A DNA stretch of 53,016 nt from Kiritimatiellia bacterium (lineage in GTDB: Bacteria; Verrucomicrobiota; Kiritimatiellia; RFP12; UBA1067): NCBI GenBank assembly GCA_017405115.1, contig JAFRBA010000138.1, forward strand, positions 1 to 53,016, read 5' to 3'. The notes under the pieces were generated by a model. It was not told where the DNA came from. It was given only the letters and a program-made list of their open reading frames with translations, and did no database searches. Positions 49,811 through 53,016 of this stretch are shown piece after piece. Made by a program: the position numbers and the translations under genes. Numbering within the stretch: position 1 is the first letter of the stretch; each line of letters begins with the position of its first letter.

Positions 49811-49831
49811 AGGGTCATGAAAACGATGGTT

Positions 49832-49840
49832 AGTATATCA
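49832..49840 (-). promoter_or_regulatory. Extended -10 of the tRNA-Leu gene
   Basis: TGATATACT on the minus strand, 21 bases before the tRNA 5' end. Confidence 0.5.
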
Positions 49841-49899
49841 TAACCGGCGGTCGCGCGCAAGGGGGCAAAACGCAAAATCCACTCGCGCCGAGCACACGT

Positions 49900-50727
49900 T
49901 CACTCAAGCTCCACGAACAACGCATAGTGGTCGGAAAGCCCGTCATTAGGGACTATCGTGGGCCTTCGCGACTCGAAGCCGCGCGCGAACACGTAGTCGA
50001 GCGCGCTGTCTCCGTAGCGCGTAGACGGATGCGTCCCACGCGCCTCCGCGGGAAGCTGCGCGAGCGGATTGCCGAAGCCCGCGTTCTCAAAAATCGAGAA
50101 GAGCCGCTCCTCCGCAAACTCCTTCCGCCACTTGTCCGCGTTCATGTCGCCGGCCACTATGACGTGAGCGCCCTTCTCCATCGACACGATCTCCGCCGCC
50201 GCGCGCGCGCGCTTCGCGCGGTTGAGCGCGCGAAGCTCTGGTGTCGTCGCGCCGTAGTCCGACTTGAGATGCACCGCGTACACGTTCGCCGTCACGGAGT
50301 GGCCCGTCACGACCGACGCGAACGCGAAGCCTCTCGGCGGCGTCTCCTTGCCGGCGACCTTCCATCTGCTCCAGCTCGCAGAGACGACCGGCAGCGTCGT
50401 CGCTATCGCGTCCTGCTGCTGGTCGTAGCGGTCGCGCCTTCTGTAGCCGGACACCGACACGACGCGCAGCCCGCGACGGCCGATCCGCGCGACGAGGTTC
50501 GAGGCCGCGCGCGGCCCGCGCATCTCGTGCAGGCAGAGGACGACGTCGTTCGTTCCGGACGGGTCGATCTCCGCCAGGCCGCGGGCAAGCATCTTCGCCG
50601 CCGCGAAGGACGTCGCCTCCTCGACATCAGGATGCGCGCGGTGCTCCGCGCGGCCGGACGGAAACCAGTTGCCGTTCCACGTGCCGACGACGACCGCCGC
50701 CAGCATGACTGCCAGTCCGCTAGTCAT
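49900..50727 (-). CDS. Endonuclease/exonuclease/phosphatase (EEP) family protein
   Basis: The 275-residue protein shows the EEP motifs in order: WNGNW (Asn), CLHEMRG (metal-binding Glu), YAVHLKSDYG (catalytic His), VIVAGDMNAD (Asp/Asn), LDYVFARG and SDHYALF (final Asp-His). A hydrophobic N-terminus (GLAVMLAAVVVGTW) suggests export or anchoring. Family members cut DNA, RNA or phospho-lipids and inositol phosphates, and the substrate cannot be read here. AGGAG sits 7 bases before the ATG. Confidence 0.85.
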   Translation of the reverse strand: MTSGLAVMLAAVVVGTWNGNWFPSGRAEHRAHPDVEEATSFAAAKMLARGLAEIDPSGTNDVVLCLHEMRGPRAASNLVARIGRRGLRVVSVSGYRRRDRYDQQQDAIATTLPVVSASWSRWKVAGKETPPRGFAFASVVTGHSVTANVYAVHLKSDYGATTPELRALNRAKRARAAAEIVSMEKGAHVIVAGDMNADKWRKEFAEERLFSIFENAGFGNPLAQLPAEARGTHPSTRYGDSALDYVFARGFESRRPTIVPNDGLSDHYALFVELE

Positions 50728-50794
50728 CGTGCAGCTCCTGTCATCAATCGATGATCTATCATAGGATGGTTTTCGATGAGCTTCATTGGCATGT

Positions 50795-50803
50795 ATTATA
50801 GCA
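50795..50803 (-). promoter_or_regulatory. Extended -10 of the EEP gene
   Basis: TGCTATAAT on the minus strand; the leader to the ATG at 50727 is about 60 bases. Confidence 0.5.
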
Positions 50804-50873
50804 GTTGCGTCCGCATGGTGTCACTACGCGATCCAGCTGACGTCGTTGAGCTGGTTGGAGGACATCGTTACAA

Positions 50874-51667
50874 TCATGCGTAGTACTCGACATCGGGGTT
50901 GAGGAAGCCAAGAGAGTAGATTTGCGGCAGAAGCTTGGCGCGGAGCGCGTCGTGAGCCTCGCGCAGATTTTCTGCGGGAGGGCGGATGTCCCCATCCGCC
51001 GCATCGGCGCGTGAGGACACGCGCCCTCCCAATCCTTTCATCGCATTACGCACCTGGTAGTATCCCACGTCCCATGTCTCGATCTTCCAGTCCAACCACG
51101 ACGTGTGGGTGATGTTCGCGTAGAACTCGCGGTAGAGCGCACTGGCGGCATTCATCACGGCGCGCGCCTCGGGCGAAAGCTTGTGCGCGTCAATCCACTT
51201 CGCGAGATACCGATCCTCGTTCGCCGCGCTGAGCTGCGAGGCAATGTCGCTGTGTGCGCACGGCCAACGACGCACTTCCTCCAGCAAGAACGGATACATC
51301 TGGTTCGCGATCTGCCACACGCGCCCCTGATATTCGACATTGCGCAGCGACACGGCGTAGTTGGAATCGGCGAACGCCGACCACACGACGGAGTTGAACA
51401 CATCTAGCGTGATTGTCTGGTCTTTCAAGTGCTTCTTTTCGCAAGGTTCCAGACGAGGAATCCTACGGGGAAGTTGCCCGTCGCGCCGTAGAAGCACTTG
51501 ATGGGGAAAATGAATCCGCGGTCGTACTTGAACTCGAACAGGACGTGTTCGGTATAGTGGTCGATGCCGCGCAGCGCAAATATCTTCATCTTGAAGAACT
51601 TGCAGAACTCGGCCTTGACCTCTTCCTCCTTTGCGCACGTGCGCAGACTCTCGTATAGGTGTTTCAT
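50874..51667 (-). pseudogene. Decayed type IIG (Eco57I-like) restriction-modification gene
   Basis: The 5' part (51667-51425) encodes KHLYESLRTCAKEEEVKAEF and a PD-(D/E)XK-like core HYTEHVLFEFKYD (D36, E45, K47), as at the N-terminus of type IIG enzymes. It then reads GNFPVGFLVWNLAK, a segment that normally lies after the methyltransferase domain. About 51435 a one-base shift is needed to continue into the C-terminal part (DQTITLDVFN ... KLSPEARAVMNAASALYREF ... LREAHDALRAKLLPQIYSLG). So the methyltransferase domain is deleted, the frame is shifted, and a REPIN-like element is inserted near the end. It should not be functional. Confidence 0.6.
50977..51029 (-). repeat. REPIN-like element (GGAG type)
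   Basis: GGAG (50977-50980), then a hairpin with 8-bp arms GGCGGATG/CATCCGCC and a 4-nt loop. A GCATC spacer, a second hairpin GGCGCGTG/CACGCGCC and CTCC (51026-51029) follow. It has the same plan as 25919-25974 and is read as GGRVSSRADAADGDIRPP in the restriction-gene remnant. Confidence 0.85.
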
Positions 51668-51672
51668 ATCCG

Positions 51673-52605
51673 CTACTTCATTGAACTGAGTTTACGATTC
51701 TGTTCCTCAATGTATTGAACAGTGCCATTAACACCTCCGCAACAATCGCCGAATTGTCCGCCATCAGGCATTTTACAGTGCCTTCCTCGTCCCTTTTCAA
51801 ACTTCTTGCAATCGGGCTTATGCACACGAATGTAGTCCTCGTCAAGATACAACCAGAATTCTCCTTCATCTTTCGCTCGTTCGTAATGCCATCGCTCTAT
51901 GCCTTCTTTAAACCCTGATGAATACTTGATTTTCCCATCGCTTGAGTATGACGATGCGTGAGCATCGGTGCTGATCTTCAACACTGCGTATTTCTCATGG
52001 TCGATATTCTTCGCCTCTTCAGCAGACAAGGCTTTGTATCCGGTTCCGACCAATGTCAGGATGGGCTTGCCGCTGACCGGATCATTCACGTCAAAGCGAT
52101 TCACGTTGGAATCTCTCTTGCTGTGCCAGTTCCACAGGCTAGGGTCGAAGCTTGTCTTGATCTTTTCTCGATTCCTGATCTTGCCGAACACTGAAATGCA
52201 CGAATGATCCATGTCGCAAAGGGGGAAAGAATAAGTAGCCAAAGGTTCGTATTGCTCCATGCCCGCAGGGATCAGAAAGGCGATTGCCTTTTCAGGCGGA
52301 GTCTCGTCGTAAACAGCAGCAAAAAAGGCATAAGGAAACCCGCGCCCAGAATCATCCCGCTTTATGGCCTTATTCGTATCATAAAACGCGCCCTTTACGA
52401 CAACGATGGATTTCTCCTGCTGTGCAAAGCTAATCAGATTTGTTTCAAGTATGTCAAGCAACTTGCAACATGAGGCGAAGTTGGTAGCGAAGAAACCGCT
52501 ATGAATGTCCATCCGATTTGTCAATTGATCCATGGTCAACCTGTATTGCACCACGGAACACATGTCATCCTCCGGCTCGTATCCGTACGCCACGTCTCCC
52601 ACCAT
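51673..52605 (-). CDS. Hypothetical protein, 310 residues
   Basis: A soluble protein of mixed composition without a signal peptide. It contains FYDTNKAIKRDDSGRGFPYAFF and a C-terminal cysteine-rich patch (DCKKFEKGRGRHC ... FGDCCGG). I do not recognise the family. It starts 3 bases after the stop of a small membrane-protein gene and follows another unrecognised gene, so the three probably form an operon. Lower GC and an AT-richer third codon position than its neighbours suggest a different origin. Confidence 0.6.
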   Translation of the reverse strand: MVGDVAYGYEPEDDMCSVVQYRLTMDQLTNRMDIHSGFFATNFASCCKLLDILETNLISFAQQEKSIVVVKGAFYDTNKAIKRDDSGRGFPYAFFAAVYDETPPEKAIAFLIPAGMEQYEPLATYSFPLCDMDHSCISVFGKIRNREKIKTSFDPSLWNWHSKRDSNVNRFDVNDPVSGKPILTLVGTGYKALSAEEAKNIDHEKYAVLKISTDAHASSYSSDGKIKYSSGFKEGIERWHYERAKDEGEFWLYLDEDYIRVHKPDCKKFEKGRGRHCKMPDGGQFGDCCGGVNGTVQYIEEQNRKLSSMK

Positions 52606-52608
52606 AGT

Positions 52609-52776
52609 CTAGCGGCCAGACATCTCAAACACGCCAACACTTCTGAAAGGGCCAAAGAACAGGCAGCCGGCAGCCAGCATCAAGAACAATGAGGCGACAA
52701 ACTGTTTTATTCGAAAGGCTCTCAGATGTTTAGAGAACGCCGTAGCCGCCTTGCGTATTTCATTCCAGGATTTCAT
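52609..52776 (-). CDS. Small membrane protein, 55 residues
   Basis: ATG 52776 has AAAGGT 9 bases upstream. The product is a basic N-terminus (KSWNEIRKAATAFSKHLRAF), one hydrophobic helix (VASLFLMLAAGCLFFG) and a short tail. The LAAGC stretch is close to a lipobox but sits late and is not ideal. It is translated just ahead of the 310-residue gene (stop and next ATG 3 bases apart). It may be a membrane partner for that protein. Confidence 0.55.
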   Translation of the reverse strand: MKSWNEIRKAATAFSKHLRAFRIKQFVASLFLMLAAGCLFFGPFRSVGVFEMSGR

Positions 52777-52806
52777 TCGCTTTTACCTTTCACTTGTAAA
52801 CGCTTT

Positions 52807-53016
52807 TCATCGCCCCATGCGCTTCACCCGATTTAGAATCTCAGAGTCTTCAAGGTTTGTGTCGTTGGGCGTAGAATTGAGCAAAAGAAACGGAATGTTC
52901 ATCCCTCGAGGACCTACAAAGCACCAGGGTCCGTACAACACACCATAATTGGCTGACACCAGCCGCCCATTTTCATCGACCTTCGTCCGCGTTCTAAACA
53001 CAAGATACTCATCCTC
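52807..53016 (-). CDS. Hypothetical protein, C-terminal fragment cut by the window edge
   Basis: The frame is open from the window edge to the stop at 52807 and gives about 69 residues (FRTRTKVDENGRLVSANYGV ... EDSEILNRVKRMGR). No family recognised. It lies 30 bases before the small membrane-protein gene on the same strand. 5' partial. Confidence 0.45.
   Translation of the reverse strand, partial: EDEYLVFRTRTKVDENGRLVSANYGVLYGPWCFVGPRGMNIPFLLLNSTPNDTNLEDSEILNRVKRMGR

Overview
The window is about 60 percent GC with dense, mostly minus-strand, tightly packed genes. The gene content suggests a carbohydrate-degrading member of the PVC group, most likely a gut-type Kiritimatiellota or Verrucomicrobiota relative. 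The clues are DUF4838 proteins, GntR/LacI hybrid regulators, a fused sialate-esterase/CE7 esterase, Tat-exported hydrolases, a lysine/alanine-rich histone H1-like protein and many short repeats sitting inside or at the ends of genes. No rRNA or lineage-defining marker is present, so this placement is inference.

Layout. Positions 1-1200 hold the 3' end of a group II intron (maturase tail, domains V/VI) inside a broken gene, then an ankyrin-like ORF that runs into the remnant of a RecG-like/AlbA_2-type regulator tail. Positions 1200-2250 hold an ASCH-domain gene and an ArsR-like regulator bracketed by two identical palindromes. Positions 2400-5550 hold an unrecognised 391-residue protein preceded by chained small ORFs, an acidic zinc-ribbon protein and PRPP synthetase. 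Positions 5570-11200 hold a DinG-type helicase, a convergent SWIM/SNF2 helicase and a GxxExxY protein flanked by inverted repeats.

Positions 11650-29420 and 30920-39480 are two parallel minus-strand polysaccharide/glycoside loci. Each has its own GntR/LacI-type regulator at the upstream end, a DUF4838 protein, a Tat-exported metallophosphoesterase, a secreted beta-helix protein and TIM-barrel hydrolase-like proteins. Locus 1 adds a GH38-like mannosidase, a GH20-like protein, an enolase-superfamily enzyme, a malate/lactate-type dehydrogenase and a bifunctional deacetylase. No SusC/SusD pair or transporter is visible. Between the loci lies a REP-associated tyrosine transposase (RAYT) gene with REP-like and GGGGACAG repeats around it.

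Positions 39500-49600 hold a DUF3990 toxin-like pair, ComF, a nucleotidyltransferase, an SPFH/NfeD pair, an FlbD-like protein, tRNA-dihydrouridine synthase, a TPR-like secreted protein, two paralogous GYF_2/coiled-coil proteins and an H1-like protein behind tRNA-Leu(GAG). Positions 49900-53016 hold an EEP-family nuclease, a decayed type IIG restriction gene and three unrecognised genes.

Two patterns run across the window. First, short palindromic or tandem repeats have entered coding sequences while keeping them open, including two REPIN-like elements with GTAG or GGAG flanks, as expected for a RAYT system. Second, all fifteen promoters I could place carry an extended -10 (TGnTATAAT-like), and five of them sit 6-9 nt from the start codon, which predicts leaderless mRNAs.
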